Shown: positions 12,296 to 24,975, counted from the stretch's first letter. The stretch is 64,000 bases of DNA from Anisodus tanguticus (GCA_034509755.1 CM067547.1:53019359-53083358); one strand, 5' to 3'. Notes: a model not told the origin generated them from the sequence alone. Program-made: numbers and translations.

Positions 12296-12316
12296 GGGGG
12301 GGGGGGGGGGGGGGGG
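12296..12316 (+). repeat. Poly-G tract
   Basis: About 21 consecutive G residues, followed by a purine-rich 'agagaggaggg'. Such a run is rare in plant DNA, can form a quadruplex on one strand, and is error-prone in sequencing, so its exact length should not be trusted. Confidence 0.95.
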
Positions 12317-12408
12317 AGAGAGGAGGGATTTCAGACCATTTTCCTGAGTTGTTTTACTTAAAGAAATGGAGGAGAAGCAATGTCATTGCTAGATAGTTTT
12401 AGGAAATT

Positions 12409-12638
12409 TCCCTCCGTTTATTTTACTTTCGTTTCTCGAGAGTCAAATTATATGAACTTTAATCAATATTTTAAGATATTTTTTTATTATATTAATATGA
12501 AAAGAATTGCAACTTATAGTATATTTTTTGTATAATATTTTGAAATTTTAAAATATTAAATTAACTAATTCAATTTAGCTTCGAATATTAGTCTGATTAA
12601 CTCTCCAAAGAGAAATGTGACAAGTAACAATGAATGGA
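12409..12638. mobile_element. Stowaway-like MITE, second family
   Basis: It starts 'ccctccgtttattttac' and ends 'atgaatggag' before TA. Internal landmarks are 'cgagagtcaaa', 'taatatgaaaagaattg', 'aacttatagta', 'ctccaaagagaaa' and 'tgacaagtaacaa'. The element at 62951-63217 in the kinase gene shares these blocks in the same order, so both belong to one family. It is non-coding. Confidence 0.7.
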
Positions 12639-12671
12639 GTACGAAAAATGTATTTCTTTAAAAACAATATT

Positions 12672-12898
12672 TTCTCCGTCCTAATTTAAATTATTGTATT
12701 TGAATAGACACGTAGTTCAAGAAAAAAAAAGATTTTTGAGACTTGTTGTAAACGAGCCAGAAAAATTTTTGTGGCTATAAATTCCTTTTATTAAGGGTTA
12801 TATAGAAAGTTTAAAATCAAATAGTTATTAGATATAGAAATATGTCAATCTTTTTTAAACTGACTAAAAAGGAAAAAATGTTAAGTAAATAGGGACAA
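12672..12898. mobile_element. Stowaway-like MITE, first family
   Basis: It opens 'ctccgtcctaatttaaat' and closes 'agtaaatagggac'. It shares with the element at 3835-4061 the blocks 'gagacttgt', 'gtggctataaat', 'attaagggt', 'actaaaaaggaa' and 'atatagaaatatgtc'. It lies 34 bases from the MITE of the other family. It is non-coding. Confidence 0.65.
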
Positions 12899-13111
12899 AA
12901 TGAGCAATAGTTTTTTGTTTTCTTTTATTCATAATAATAGTAATAGTAGACCTTAATTATTTTTGGCTAAAAATTATCTGCACATTTATAACAAATCAAC
13001 AAATGCAAGATAGAAGCTTTAATAATACAAATACAAATACAAATATTAAGCATATATAAGATACATATTTTCTTTTTGATGTTAATAGTAAGTTTGTTAT
13101 TTCTTTTGGTG

Positions 13112-13166
13112 CAGTCCTTTCGGGACATTGCTAACACGGAATGTTTTGTGCACCAGGCTACTCATT
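13112..13166. mobile_element. SINE tail remnant
   Basis: The phrases 'ggtgcagtcctttcgggac' and 'acggaatgttttgtgcacc' followed by 'aggct' resemble the 3' part of a Solanaceae tRNA-derived SINE. Only this remnant is present, with no target duplication. A weak but recognisable match from memory. Confidence 0.4.
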
Positions 13167-13252
13167 AGTAAGTTATGTTGTTTGATATTAGTACTTATTT
13201 AAGAATAAATCATGTTGTTTGATGTTAATATTAAGTGTTGGCAAGTATTTAC

Positions 13253-16200
13253 TGTTAGGATTTGAAATCCTACCTAATCAGAAAACAGTAAATAAGCGAA
13301 GAACAAATAATACACACATATTTATAGTGGTTCACCCTCAACGCGAGAGCTATGTCCACTTTGCCGCTGCAGATTTTACTATAATCAAATAGGGAGTTTG
13401 AGTTTACAATTCTCTCCTTCTCTCTTTCTCGACCTCTAAGAAAAAAACGGCGCCCTAGTCTATATATAGCGAAAACTAGGGCGTTCCACAACTCAAAAAT
13501 CTCCCACTTGGAGACTAATTTCAATCATCTATTGGAATTGTAGCGACGACTTCGATCCTCATTCAAGAAGTCCAACTGAAGTTGCACACAACTTCAATTT
13601 ATCATTCGGTACGGCCTTCGTCAGCATGTCTGTTGGATTCTGACTTCCTGGGATCTTCTCAAGCACTAATATTCCATCTTCCAAAGTTGGTCTGATGAAA
13701 TGGTACCGAAGTTGTATGTGCTTCGTGTGAGCATGGTAGACCGGGTTCTTTGCCAAATGAATGGCAATCTGGCTATCACAGTATAACACACTCCCCTCGT
13801 GGTTTTGATCCAATTCCCACAGAAAAGATTGTAGCCACATCATCTCCTTCGTGGCCTCCGTCACGACAACGTACTCAGCCTCACAGCTAGAGAGAGCTAC
13901 TATCTTCTGCAACTTTGAAACCTAGCAAATCGCAGTACCTCCGAATCTGTAAACATACCTGGATGTGCTCTTTCTGCTATTAACATCACCACCATTTTCA
14001 GCATCAACATATCCCTGCAATCCCGTCTCTGACTTTCAGAAACACAAAGCTGAACTTGAGCTGCCCTTCAGATACCCAGAAATCCACTTCACAGCGTCCA
14101 AGTGTTGCTTTCCAGGATTGCTCATAAACCTGCTAACAACTCCCACTGCATGTGTAATGTCTGCTTCGTACATACTATCGCGTATATAAGACTGCCAATG
14201 GCAGAGGCATAAGCAACCTTGTCCATATGCTCCTTCTCGACCTCGGTCACAGGTGACTGATCCTTTGACAAGAAAAAATGTCCAGCTAAGGGGGTACTGA
14301 CCGGCTTGGCATCATCCATGTTGAACCTCTTGAGAACCTGCTTCACGTATTCTTCTTGTGAGAGCTTGAGGTCTTCCTTACTTCTGATGATTCTCATCCC
14401 AAGGATTTGGTTTGCGGCTCCTAGATCCCTCATTGCAAATTCTTTTCACAACTTCTTCTTCAGCCTATCAATCTCATGTAGGTCTGTTCCTACGATCAGC
14501 ATGTCATCAACATAAAAGAGAAGTATTATGTAGGAGTCTTCAAGTCTCTTGAAGTAACAACAATGATCTGCTTCGCACCTTAGGAATTCAGTTTTCTTCA
14601 TAAAGTTGTCAAACTTCTTATACCACTATCTTAGAGCCCGTTTCAGTCCGTACATGCTCTTTTGAAGCTTGCACACCAACTTTTCTTTCCCTTTGACCTC
14701 AAATCCCTCAGGTTGCTTCATGTAGATTTCTTTTTCTAAGTCACCGTGTAGAAAAGCAGTTTTCACATCTATATGTTGAAGATGCAGATCTTCCTTTGCT
14801 ACCAGCCAAAAAACAGTTCTGATTGTCACCAACTTCACTACAGGAGAGAAGATCTCCGTGTAGTCAATGCCTTCTTTCTGTTGAAATCCCTTCACAACCA
14901 GCCTTGATTTATAGTGCTTACTTCCATCGTGTTCTTCCTTTATCTTGTAGATCCATTTGTTCTGCAATGCCTTCTTCTCTTCTGGTAACTTAGCTAACTC
15001 CCATGCATGATTTGACAACAGTGAGTCCATCTCATCTTTCATTGCCAGCTCCCACTTGATCGATTCATAAACTTGCCTCACTTCTTCGTAACATTCCGGG
15101 TCCCCTTCATCAGTGAGCAAAATGTAGTTGAGGGACGGAGAGAACCTATGAATCGGCTTACTGATCAAAATCAGCATTTCATCAACCTCGCCATTACAAG
15201 CTTGTTCCTCTGCCGCAGTAGTACCTTGCTGTAGCTCGGGTGCCAAGAAGTCTCTCAAATCAACTGTTTCCGATTCCTTGTTCTTAGAGACTTTGCTTTC
15301 TGAACTCTCCTGCAACTTGTCCCTATATAACACATGTTCATTGAAAACGACGTCCATGCTTCGGATGATCTTCCAATTTTGGTCATCCTAGAATCGATAA
15401 CCAAACTCGGTGTCACTATAGCCAATAAAATAACACTTTTTAGATTTCGGATCAAGTTTACTTCTAGCAGTAGCATCAATATGAATATAGGATAAGCAAC
15501 CAAACACTTTCAAAAAAGAAAGATTTATTTTTTTTCCACTCCAAGCCTCTTCTAGATTTCTGAAACCCAAAGGAACATACGATCCTCTATTAATAAAGAA
15601 GGATGTAATATTGATTGCATCCGCCCAGAATGTCTTGGGCAGTCCAGCGTGTATTCTCATGCTCCGTGCACGCTCGTTCAATGTTCAATTCATTCTTTTC
15701 GCTATTCCATTTTGTTGGGGCATTCCAGGAATAGTCTTCACCATTTTGATCCCATTATCAGCACAATACCGTTTGAAGTCACCGTCAATGTATTCTCCAC
15801 CATTGTCGAACCTTAGACTTATCAACTTGAGGTTTGTCTCATTCTCGACCATGGTTTTCTACCTTTTGAAGACAGTGAATACGTCAGATTTATTTTTCAT
15901 AAAATAGACTCATAGCTTCCTGGTTGAATCATCAATAAAAGTCACGTAGTAATGTGATCCTCCGAGTGAGGGGATAGTAACAGGTCCCCATACGTCAGTG
16001 TGCACCAATTCAAGCTTCTCAGCTTTCAATTCACTACCTGCACTTGAAAAACTTACTCGCTTCTGTTTTCCGAGAATGCAACTCTCACACATATGATGAT
16101 CCAACGACTTTAGCTTCGGAATCACGCCGTTAGTTACCAGAAGCTTCATACCTTTCTCGCTCATATGCCCCAGCCTGCAATGCCACAACTCTGTCTTTTT

Positions 16201-17710
16201 GATGTTGTCAACAACAACAATTGTATCACGACAGCTCGTCGTTATATAAAGAATATCAGTTTTCTTACCTCGACCAACCACCATAGCATCATTCATCACC
16301 TTTTAGGACCCATTACCAAAGTTAAGATCATGTCCCTCATTATCAAGCTGACTCACTGAAATCAGATTACGCTTCAAATCTGGCATATGTCTGACCTTTG
16401 TGATCTTCCACACGTTTCCATTTGACATCTTTAAATTAATGTCTCCAATACCAATAATGTCTAAAGGCTTACCATCTGCCAAATAGACTTTCTCGAGATA
16501 CCAACAACATAATTCATCATTATATCACGATGTGGGATGGTGTGGAAAGACGCTCCTAAGTCAAGCACCCAATAGTCGATCGGGCTGTCAACAAACAACA
16601 ACAACACATCATCAATGTCTTCAGTGGTAGCATTGATTCCACCTCCTTGTTGTCCTCCTTCTTTGGTGCCCTGCAATTTCTCTTGATGTGACCTGTTTTC
16701 CCACAGTTCCAACACTCAAGTGTTCGCTCGAATCTGGATTGAATCCTACTTGCCCTTATTTCGGTTGTAGTTTCTATCATAATTTCTACCTCTATTCTCA
16801 ACATTCAAAGCAGAACTCGTCGATGCCTTACCAGAATCTATCATGCGAACCTCCTCAGTAAGGATACGATCTCTAACATTGTTGAATTTTAGTTTATCAC
16901 TGCCAACAGAATTACTAACCGCTGCTCTCTTTGGCTTCCAGCTATTCGGTAGAGTCACTAACAAAATTAGGGCTTGCACCTCATCGTCAAACTCGATTGC
17001 AACAGATGACTCTTGATTGAAAATCGTGTTGCATTCATTCACGCGTTGCAACAGGAGCACCTTCCTCATACATGTCGGACATAACCTTCATCATGACAAC
17101 ATAGGTCTTCTCCTTCGCCACGTTGTGAGCAACGTTCTTCGACATCGTCAATCGAATGACTCGCATAACCTGTCTGTCAAGGAGATTCCACTCTGCATCA
17201 TTCATCTCATTTGGCTTCGGACTCAGCGGTTGATGAAGCTTTCTGCCGTACAAATAATCTTAAATCTGCATTCTCCAAAATGCATAATCTGTACCATCGA
17301 ATTTCCCAATGTCGTGCGCCGAACCATCTTCGCCTCCCATCATTTTCTGAATTGCAACACAACATGTCACTCTTGATACCAGTTGTTAGGATTTGAGTCC
17401 CAAATCCTACCTAATCAAAAAACAGTAAATAAACGAAGAACAAATAACACACACAAATTTATAGTGGTTCACCCTCAATGCGAGAGCTACGTCCACTTTG
17501 CTGTTGTAGATTTTACTATAATCAAATAGGAGTTTGAGTTTACAATTCTCTCTTTCTTCGACCTCTAAGAAAGAAAAAAATGGCACCCTAGTCTATATAT
17601 AACGAAAACTAGGGCGAACATAATACAAGCCTAAAATTCCTAAAATACCCTCCACATTCTACGTAGGGTCTTCATTGTGTTGGTGGTGAATTAGGCTCCA
17701 CAACTCAACA
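13253..17710 (-). mobile_element. Tnt1-like Copia LTR retrotransposon, near complete
   Basis: Both ends and the target duplication are visible: TTTAC at 13248-13252 and 17711-17715. The right LTR is 17384-17710 (the element's 5' LTR) and the left is about 13253-13497, with about 80 bases deleted. Each begins 'tgttaggatttg' and both end 'ccacaactcaa'. The primer-binding site, read on the minus strand just inside the right LTR, is TGGTATCAAGAGT, complementary to initiator methionine tRNA. The purine tract beside the left LTR reads AAGTGGGAGA on the minus strand. The order of domains is gag, protease, integrase, reverse transcriptase, RNase H, the Copia order. LTR divergence and broken frames show an old, inactive copy. 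Confidence 0.92.
13559..17376 (-). pseudogene. Decayed Tnt1-like gag-pol polyprotein
   Basis: Read right to left on the minus strand, gag occupies about 17376-16750 and ends in a zinc knuckle with the CX2CX4HX4C pattern (CWNCGKTGHIKRNC, near 16700). Protease follows (16715-16461) with YWVLDLGASFH, where the usual catalytic DSG/DTG triad reads DLG. Integrase has its zinc-binding part (WHCRLGHMSEKG...HHMCESC, 16299-16080) and core to 15388. Reverse transcriptase is at 15357-14122 (KEEHDGSKHYKSRLVVKGF, FLHGDLEKEIYM). RNase H is at 13912-13559 (VALSSCEAEYVV, CDSQIAIHLAKN, HIQLRYHFIR, ending DMLTKAVPNDKL). Several frame changes and stops separate these pieces, so no active protein can be made. The Tnt1/Tork lineage is inferred from the RNase H end. 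Confidence 0.88.
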
Positions 17711-17967
17711 TTTACCGCAGGTTTTGAAATTAAATTTCCTTAGGAAAGACAAATACTTAATTAATTCAAAGTTGTGTTAGGAAATCAAAATTATTTAGGA
17801 TTTGGTACTTATTAGTTTATCTAGTACATATTTAAATAGGATGTGTAGTCAAAGTAATATAGAAATAGGGTTTTTCAATTTTTAATCAAAGTAGGTTTCA
17901 CAACATTATAAGTAAGAATACTTTCCAGCTATTTTCTATGTGAAGAAGTGTAGCTATTTTCTAATGT

Positions 17968-18080
17968 GAAGAAGTGACCTTACCTTATAAAGGTTAAGTA
18001 AGGTCTGCGTACCTCCCACCCTCTTCAGACCTCACTATGTGTGATTACATTGGGTATGGTGTTATTGTTGTTGTTGTTGA
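17968..18080 (+). mobile_element. TTG-tailed SINE fragment
   Basis: 'taaggtctgcgtacctccca', 'cagacctcactatgtg' and 'acattgggtatggtg' lead into a (TTG)n tail at about 18062-18079. The same arrangement recurs at 34985-35135, 35515-35635 and 60030-60165. These are 3' parts of a tRNA-derived Solanaceae SINE family with TTG tails. This copy lies 200 bases upstream of the antiporter start. Confidence 0.7.
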
Positions 18081-18514
18081 CATTCTGAATTCAGAACATT
18101 CAACCTATAAAGGTTAAATCTTGGATCCACCTCTGACTGAGAGAAAATTTTATACAAGATTTGTCAAGCATTTCAGAAAAAAAAAGACAACATGTAATCT
18201 TATTTCGATTCTACATGATTTTGATGTGCAGATATTGACAAATGACATAGATTTTGCTTTATATAAGCTCAACATGGCATCAACTGGAATAATGAAATGT
18301 CCAACACCTATGAAAGATACCTTTAATGGAGTATTCCAAAGGGATAGTCCATTGGATTATGCACTTCCACTTGCCATTGTACAAATATGTTTGGTGCTTG
18401 TACTCACTCGAGTCCTTGCCTATGTTCTCCGTCCTCTACATTAGCCCCGCGTCATTGCTGAGATTATTGTAAGTTCTTTCTCCCATTTTACACTATCAGT
18501 GTGCTTTAACTTGT

Positions 18515-19035
18515 CGTGGAAATCAACGTAGCCTGCCTTATTTTCCAGATTACTAGTCTCACTTTCTTATGAACGTTTTAAAACAGTAAGTGTATAGAAA
18601 TGAAACTCTTTACTTTAAGTAGATGTTATGTATATATAGTTCGATTTAAAGGAAGTGGACTCCATATATCAAAATTCTTTGAGAATAACTTTGATTATCG
18701 TTCAAAGTTAACGTACCTTATTTTTCAGGTTACTAATCTCACTTTTTTATGAACGGTTTAAAATATTTAGTGTATAGAAGTTAAATTCTTCGCTTTAAGT
18801 ATATGTTATGTATATATATTTTGAGTTAAAGGGAGTGGACTCCATAGATCAAGATTCTTTGAGAATAAGGTCCAAATGTACCCCATCAACTTTAACTTTG
18901 ATTATGGTTCAAAGTTAACATGTCTTATTCTTCAGGTTACTAATCTCACCTTTTAATGAGCGGTTTAAAATACTTAGTGTATATAATTTAAACCCTTCGC
19001 TTTAAGTATATATAGTTCGAGTTAAAGGGAGTTCA
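18515..19035 (+). repeat. Three-copy tandem repeat in CHX intron 1
   Basis: Three diverged copies about 180-210 bases long each contain 'ttactaatctcac' (first copy 'ttactagtctcac'), 'atgaacggtttaaaa', 'ttagtgtata', 'cgctttaagta' and 'gttaaagggagt'. They begin near 18535, 18710 and 18918. Before the repeated block is a pyrimidine stretch ending 'cag' or 'cagg', so each copy carries an acceptor-like site. No exon copy was found here, unlike the repeats at 1-873. Confidence 0.75.
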
Positions 19036-19233
19036 CGTGTTCACACATGTTTCCTTTAATGTGCATTTATCAGTACTACTGTAGACTTGTTCAAGCAGGC
19101 AGAGCAGGGAAAATCAGAGAAAAAGATTCTAAAAATATGTTACTATGTAATATAATGATTTTTATTATGTTCCTGTGATGAAATCGACACTAAAGAAATC
19201 GACGTGCCGACTCTAACTAATAAGCATTCGACG

Positions 19234-19352
19234 TTATGTTGCTCGGACTCTTCAAAGTGGAGACGGGTGTGTGTTGGATCTTCCGAAAGTATCATATTTT
19301 TTAAGGATCTAATATGGATGCGGAAACATTTTTGGAGAGTTCGAGCAATACA
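19234..19352. mobile_element. Short foldback MITE, copy 1
   Basis: It begins 'ttatgttgctcggactcttc' and ends 'gagagttcgagcaata', so the ends are inverted repeats of each other. The centre, 'gtgtgttggatcttccgaaa' to 'aaggatctaatatgg', is also roughly palindromic. Two relatives lie at 34516-34640 and 37281-37396. A short palindromic repeat of this kind is widespread in Solanaceae. It lies in CHX intron 1. Confidence 0.65.
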
Positions 19353-19859
19353 GATTCGGCATCGTGATGTGGGATTAACCATGCAGGTAGAATTTGGAAA
19401 CCAAAAAATTGGGACTTGTTTTCTCTAATATTAGACTTTTTGAGACCATAATGTCCAAATTGTAACTAGCATCAAATTCATGAGGATTTCAGGAAATAAG
19501 TATATGAAATATCTTACATGGACAAATTATCTAGTACTGAGAGGCCAAGGTGGAGGATGAGAGGAGTCAATTAGTTAGTTAATGGTTGATGGGTTCTTCT
19601 TCCTATCTGCCTTTGATCTAATCAAAAGTTGAGGAAGAAAGGTGTCTACAAGTTTTCAAATGAATTTCTTGAGTGATGAACCTAACTATATTGATTTTCA
19701 TGATATTGATAAGTATAACTTTTCCATTTTCTTGAGTGATGAACCTAACATAGCTGTAAAATTTTCTTCTTAATGCTCTTGGTTTCATGAAAAAGATCTT
19801 TGTATTACTTGCTAGTGCAACAAATAGGTGATACATTCAAATCTTTTTTGTAACAGCGT

Positions 19860-20335
19860 CGTTTGTTTGGATTTTTTTGGCGAATATAGCAAAATTTCTT
19901 ATAGACAACATATAATATAACATAATATGAAAGTTGGTTCCAAACAAAACTAGGTCATTATAGTGACATGTTGTTATAGAGGATGGTTGTCATAGACAGG
20001 TTTGACTGAGTCAGACCTTTCTATAACAACCATAATCTATAATAACATTTCACTATAATAGTCAAGCTTTTTTTGGAACTGATTTTCATGTTATTTTGTA
20101 TTATATATTATGTACAACATCATTTCACTATAGCAGCCAGAAAATATAGGAACAAACAACGTCGCCATATAGAGGTTTGACTCAGTCAGATCTTTCTATA
20201 ACAATCATCCTCTATAACAACATTCACTATAACAGTGGAACCGACTTTCATATTATGTTATATTATATGTTTTCTATAACAACATCTCGCTATAGCAATA
20301 AAAAAATATCCAAAAAATGACGTCGGTATAAGATG
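19860..20335. repeat. AT-rich palindromic repeat cluster in CHX intron 1
   Basis: The phrases 'tttctataacaa', 'ggtttgactgagtcagacc', 'ttcactataacag' and 'tttcatattatgttatatta' recur in direct and inverted orientation, at least twice over about 170 bases. Similar phrases flank the Copia element at 43500-43567 and 55538-55600. It looks like a MITE family, probably Mutator-like, inserted more than once at this spot. Its ends are uncertain. Confidence 0.5.
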
Positions 20336-21633
20336 TTTGACTTGTAATTGATCTCTATTTTGGTAGGGAGGAATTCTACTCGATCCATCTGCGCTTGGCC
20401 GGGACAAGAAATATCTAGATGTAATATTTCCACCAAGGAGTCTCACAGTGTTAGATACTTTAGCCAACTTTGGCATCCTCTTCTTTCTTTTCCTCGTTGG
20501 ACTCGAGTTAGACCCAAGGTCTCTTCGTCGTACTGGAAAAAAAGCTCCCAGTATCGCCCTTGCTGGAATTAGTCTCCTTTTTGCATTAGGTATATGGACA
20601 TCATTTGTACTCAGAGGAACTATTAATAAAGGAGTTAGTCAAGGTCCTTTTCTAGTCTTTATGGGAGTTGCTCTTTCTATCATTGCCTTCCTCGTGTTGG
20701 TGCAGATTCTAGCTGAACTCAAGCTTTTAATGACTGATGTTGGGCAAATGTCCATGTCAGCTGCAGCGGTGAACGATGTGGATGCTTGGATTCTTCTTGC
20801 ACTTGCTATTGCCCTTTTAGGTACGGGTCATTCACCCCTGATTTCACTATGGGTACTTTTGTGTGGGATGAGATTCGTCCTGTTTTGCATAGACATTGGT
20901 CCTCCTATATTCGAATGGATGGCTAAACGTTGTGTTGTGGGTGAGCCAGTTGATGAGTTATATATTTGTGCTACACTAGGAGCCGTGTTAGCTGCAAGAT
21001 TTGTCACTGATACTATTGGCATTCACGCCTTATTCGGGGCTTTTGTGCTTGGAGTACTTGTACCAAAGGAAGGATCATTTTCCAGTGCCTTAGTTGAAAA
21101 AGTTGAGGATCTTGTTTCCAGTTTATTCCTTCCGTTGTACTTCATATCGAGTGGACTAAAAACAAATGTAGCTACTATTCAAGGGGCACAATCATGGGGA
21201 CTTCTTGTTCTAGACATATTTACATCGTGTTATGGGAAGATCGTGGGCACTATTTTATTCTCGCTCTTGTGCAAGATGCCCATTCAGGAGGTTGTTATGC
21301 TTGGTTTCTTGATGAATACGAAAGGTCTAGTGGAGCTCATTGTCCTTAACATCGGAAATGATATAGGGGTATGTCTAATTTACATCGACTAAAGTACATC
21401 TTTTGATTTTGAATTTACTTCTTGTAAGTTTATGTTGTTTCGAATGTTCAATCTTGCAGGTACTGAATGATCAAGCATTTGCCATCATGGTGTTTATGGC
21501 TCTCTTCACGACGTTAATTACAACACCTATAGTGGTATCAGTGTATAAGCCGACTAAACTGGCTATAACCGAATACAAGAACAGAATGATTGAGAGGAAA
21601 GACACGAGCAAACAACTCGAATCTTGACCTGTT

Positions 21634-22380
21634 TGTTGAAAATTTATGCGGGATTGAGTTCTTCCCATCTTTAGTGACTTAAACACATAAGCCCGCATGT
21701 CAGAAACATTATTTCTTCACACATGCCTAATCTACTAAATAAGTAGATGATATTAGTGCCAAGTATCGTCAAATTTCGTTAAGAAATGAAAAAGATATTG
21801 GTACACAAAGTAAGGTGTTTGAGACATGAATAGATGGATGGTTTCTTGGCCAAATAACAAATCTCTCACATAGGCAGAAGATGGAAGAATTGAGCAATAT
21901 ATAAGCTCTAATTTTGAGTAAGGGTTTGGGGCCCCAAGGGGTGATCTAAGTGTTTAGATGAGGGAGGACCTATGTGAGCTTGGGTTCGGGGCTAATCCCC
22001 ACACGCGCGGCGCCGCTGCTCGCCCGTCCAGTCCTGTCCGGCTCGAGCTCGAGCTTAGGTCCCGTGTTACGGGGCTGTCTTTCAGAATTTTCTTTTTAGT
22101 CCCTGAAGTTTTTAGAAAAGTTGCAACGACCCTCCTCTTCAACTATAAATTGAAATTACCATTCAGTTTACAGAACACACAACAAAAACTTTTTTTTCTC
22201 TTTTGTTAGAAAAAAGAAACACGAAACGAAATTACTCTTTTTTTCTCTTCTGTTAGAAAGACAGAAACACGAATTTCTATTATGTTTTTGCACGAAAAAT
22301 AGAGAACTGAAACACGAATTTCTATTATGGTTCTGCATGAAAAATAGAGAACAGAAACACGAATTTTTGACAACTGAATA
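21634..22380 (+). repeat. 5' LTR of the composite, 3'-truncated
   Basis: It starts 'tgttgaaaatttatgcggga' and carries the family's 'cttcacacatg', 'gtagatgat' and 'aagtaaggtgttt' blocks, a TATA-like 'caatatataagc' near 21895, and the GC-rich patch 'cacgcgcggcgccgctgctc' that distinguishes this family. It stops at 22380 after 'gaatttttgacaa', where Gypsy reverse transcriptase begins. Confidence 0.8.
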
Positions 22381-22385
22381 AAGTC

Positions 22386-24975
22386 ACTATCAAGAACAAG
22401 TACCCTTTTCCCAGAATTGATGATTTGTTTGATCAGTTACAAGGTGCAAGATGTTTCTCAAAGATCGACCTAAGGTCGGGGTACCATCAACTAAGGGTTA
22501 AGGAGAAGGACATTCCAAAAACGGCTTCTAGGACAAGGTATGGCACTTCGAGTTCTTAGTAATGTCATTTGGACTCACAAACGCGCCGTCAACATTTATG
22601 GATCTAATGAACATCGTGTTTCGCCAATTTCTGGATGTATTTATGATAGTATTTATAGATGATATTCTGGTTTACTCTCACTCGAAAGCAGAGCATGTGG
22701 ATCCTTTACGGATAGTACTACAGATGCTCTGGGATCACAAGTTGTATGCAAAGATATCCAAGTGTGAATTTTGGTCAAATTCAGTGGCTTTCCTTGGTCA
22801 TATAGTGTCAGATGAGGGTATAAGAGTTGACACTCAGAAGATTGAAGTGGTGAAAAATTGGCCAAGGCCTATGACTCTATCAGAGGTTCGTAGCTTTCTG
22901 GGCTTAGCTGGCTATTATATGAGGTTTGTAGAAGGGTTTTCTACCATATCAGCACCATTAACAAGGTTGACACAAAAAGCCATAAAGTTGCAGTGGTCTG
23001 ATGCTTGTGATAAGAGCTTCCAAGAGTTGAAAGACATACTAACATCGGCACCAGTCATTACTCTCCCAGAGGGTCCAGAAGGCTATGTTGTGTATTGTGA
23101 TGCCTCAAGAGCAGGTTTAGGATGTGTACTAATGCAGCATGGTAAAATGATTGCCTATGCTTCAAGGAAATTAAGGAAACATGAGAAAAACTATCTGACA
23201 CACGATTTGGAGTTGGCCGCAGTGGTCTATGCACTGAAGATTTGGCGGCACTACTTGTATGGTGTTCATGTAGACATTTTCACGAATCATAAGAGTCTGC
23301 AATACATATTTAAACAGAAGGAGTTGAACTTGAGACAAAGGAGGTGGCTTGAATTATTGAAGGATTATGATGTGGACATCTTATATCACCCCGGTAAAGC
23401 TAATGTTGTAGCAGACGCGCTCAGTCGTAAGTCGATGGTCAGCTCGATGTTAGTGCAGGTCGAGAGGAAGGAGTTAGTAAGAGAGCTCCATCAGTTAGCT
23501 AGTTTAGGAGTCCGACTAATAGATTCGGAAGATGGTGGTGTTGTGATTCGGAATGTGTCAGAATCATCCCTTGTATCGGAAGTTAAGGAACGACAATGGA
23601 AAGACCATAGTTGGAAGAAGATCAGAGAGGGCATTCAACAAAAGAAGACCATGACCTTTGATATTGACGAATATGAGATTCTCAAGCACCAGGGCCATTT
23701 ATGTGTTCCAAATGTAGTGGGATTACGAGATAGAATTATGAAGGAGGTCCATTGCTCACGATATTCCATTCATTCTGGATATACTAAGATGTATCATGAT
23801 CTCAATGGTATCTATTGGTAGAACGACATGAAGAGATACATGGCGGAATTTGTAGCTCAGTGTCCTAATTGTCAGTAGGTAAATATAGAGCACCAGAAGC
23901 CCGGTGGCTTGACTCAGAACATTGAAATTCTGATGTGGAAATGAGAAATGATTAATATGGATTTTGTTATGGGTAGTTGTTGACAGACTGACCAAATCAG
24001 CTCATTTCTTGCCAGTTAGAGCTACCTACACAATCGAGGACTACGCGAAGTTGTATGTGAAGGAGATTGTTCATCTCCATGGTGTGCCTATCTCTATTAT
24101 GTCTGACCGAGGTGCACAGTTTACAACTAACTTCTGGAAGTCATTTAAAAAAGGTTTAGACACCAGGTTAATCTTAGCACGACTTTCCATCCTCAGATAG
24201 ACGGGCAAGTCGAGCGTACGATTTAGATGCTCGAGGACATGCTACAAGCTTGTGTATTGGACTTTAAGGAAAGTTGGGATGATTATTTACCCCTTATTGA
24301 ATTTACGTACAATAACAGCTATCATGCTAGTATTAAGATGGCTCCATACGAGGCTTTGTAAGAACGAAAATATAGATCTCCTATCGGATGGTTCGAGGTA
24401 GGCGAGTCAGAATTATTTGGGCTTGACTTAGTACACCAAGCCATAGAAAAGGTGAAGCTTATTGAAGAACGGCGGTTAACCGCTCAGAGTCGTATTCAGA
24501 TGTGCGACGGTGAGACTTAGAGTTCCAGGTAGATGATTGGGTTTTATTTAAGATTTCTCCTATGAAGGGTGTAATGAGATTCGGAAAGAAGGGAAAGCTC
24601 AGCCCAAGGTATATTGGGCCATATCGCATAATTCGACGAATCGGTCAAGTAGCTTACGAATTGGACTTGCCTTCAGAATTGGAGTTTGTTCATCCAGTTT
24701 TCCCTATTTCTATATTGAGAGCATGTATTGGAGATCCTTCCCAGAATGTATTGATTGATGATGTAAAGGTTACGGAGAATCTATCATATGAAGAGGTTCC
24801 TATTGCTATCATAGATCGACAAGCCCGCAAGCTAAGGACTAACAAAGTAGCCTCCGTGAAAGTTTTTTGGCAGAATAAGAACGTGGAAGTAATGACATGG
24901 GAGGCGGAAGAGGAAATGATGCACAAATATCCATACCTATTCCAGACCAACGTCGAGATTCCAGGAGAAACATAA
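22386..24975 (+). pseudogene. Decayed Gypsy pol fragment with chromodomain
   Basis: Reverse transcriptase begins in its middle (YPFPRIDDLFDQLQGA), has a frame change near 22545, then runs through MSFGLTNAP and the catalytic box FIDDIL, where YVDD/FIDD is usual. RNase H follows in the same frame with YVVYCDASRAGLG and DLELAAVVYALKIW, but TNHKSL replaces the family's TDHKSL, losing an acidic residue of the active site. Integrase carries stops at 23819 and 23876, a CPNC zinc half, and the core VVVDRLTKSAHFLPV and SDRGAQFTTNFW. The chromodomain end reads VASVKVFWQNKNVEVMTWE at about 24850-24905. The longest open piece is 22562-23821. Confidence 0.87.
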
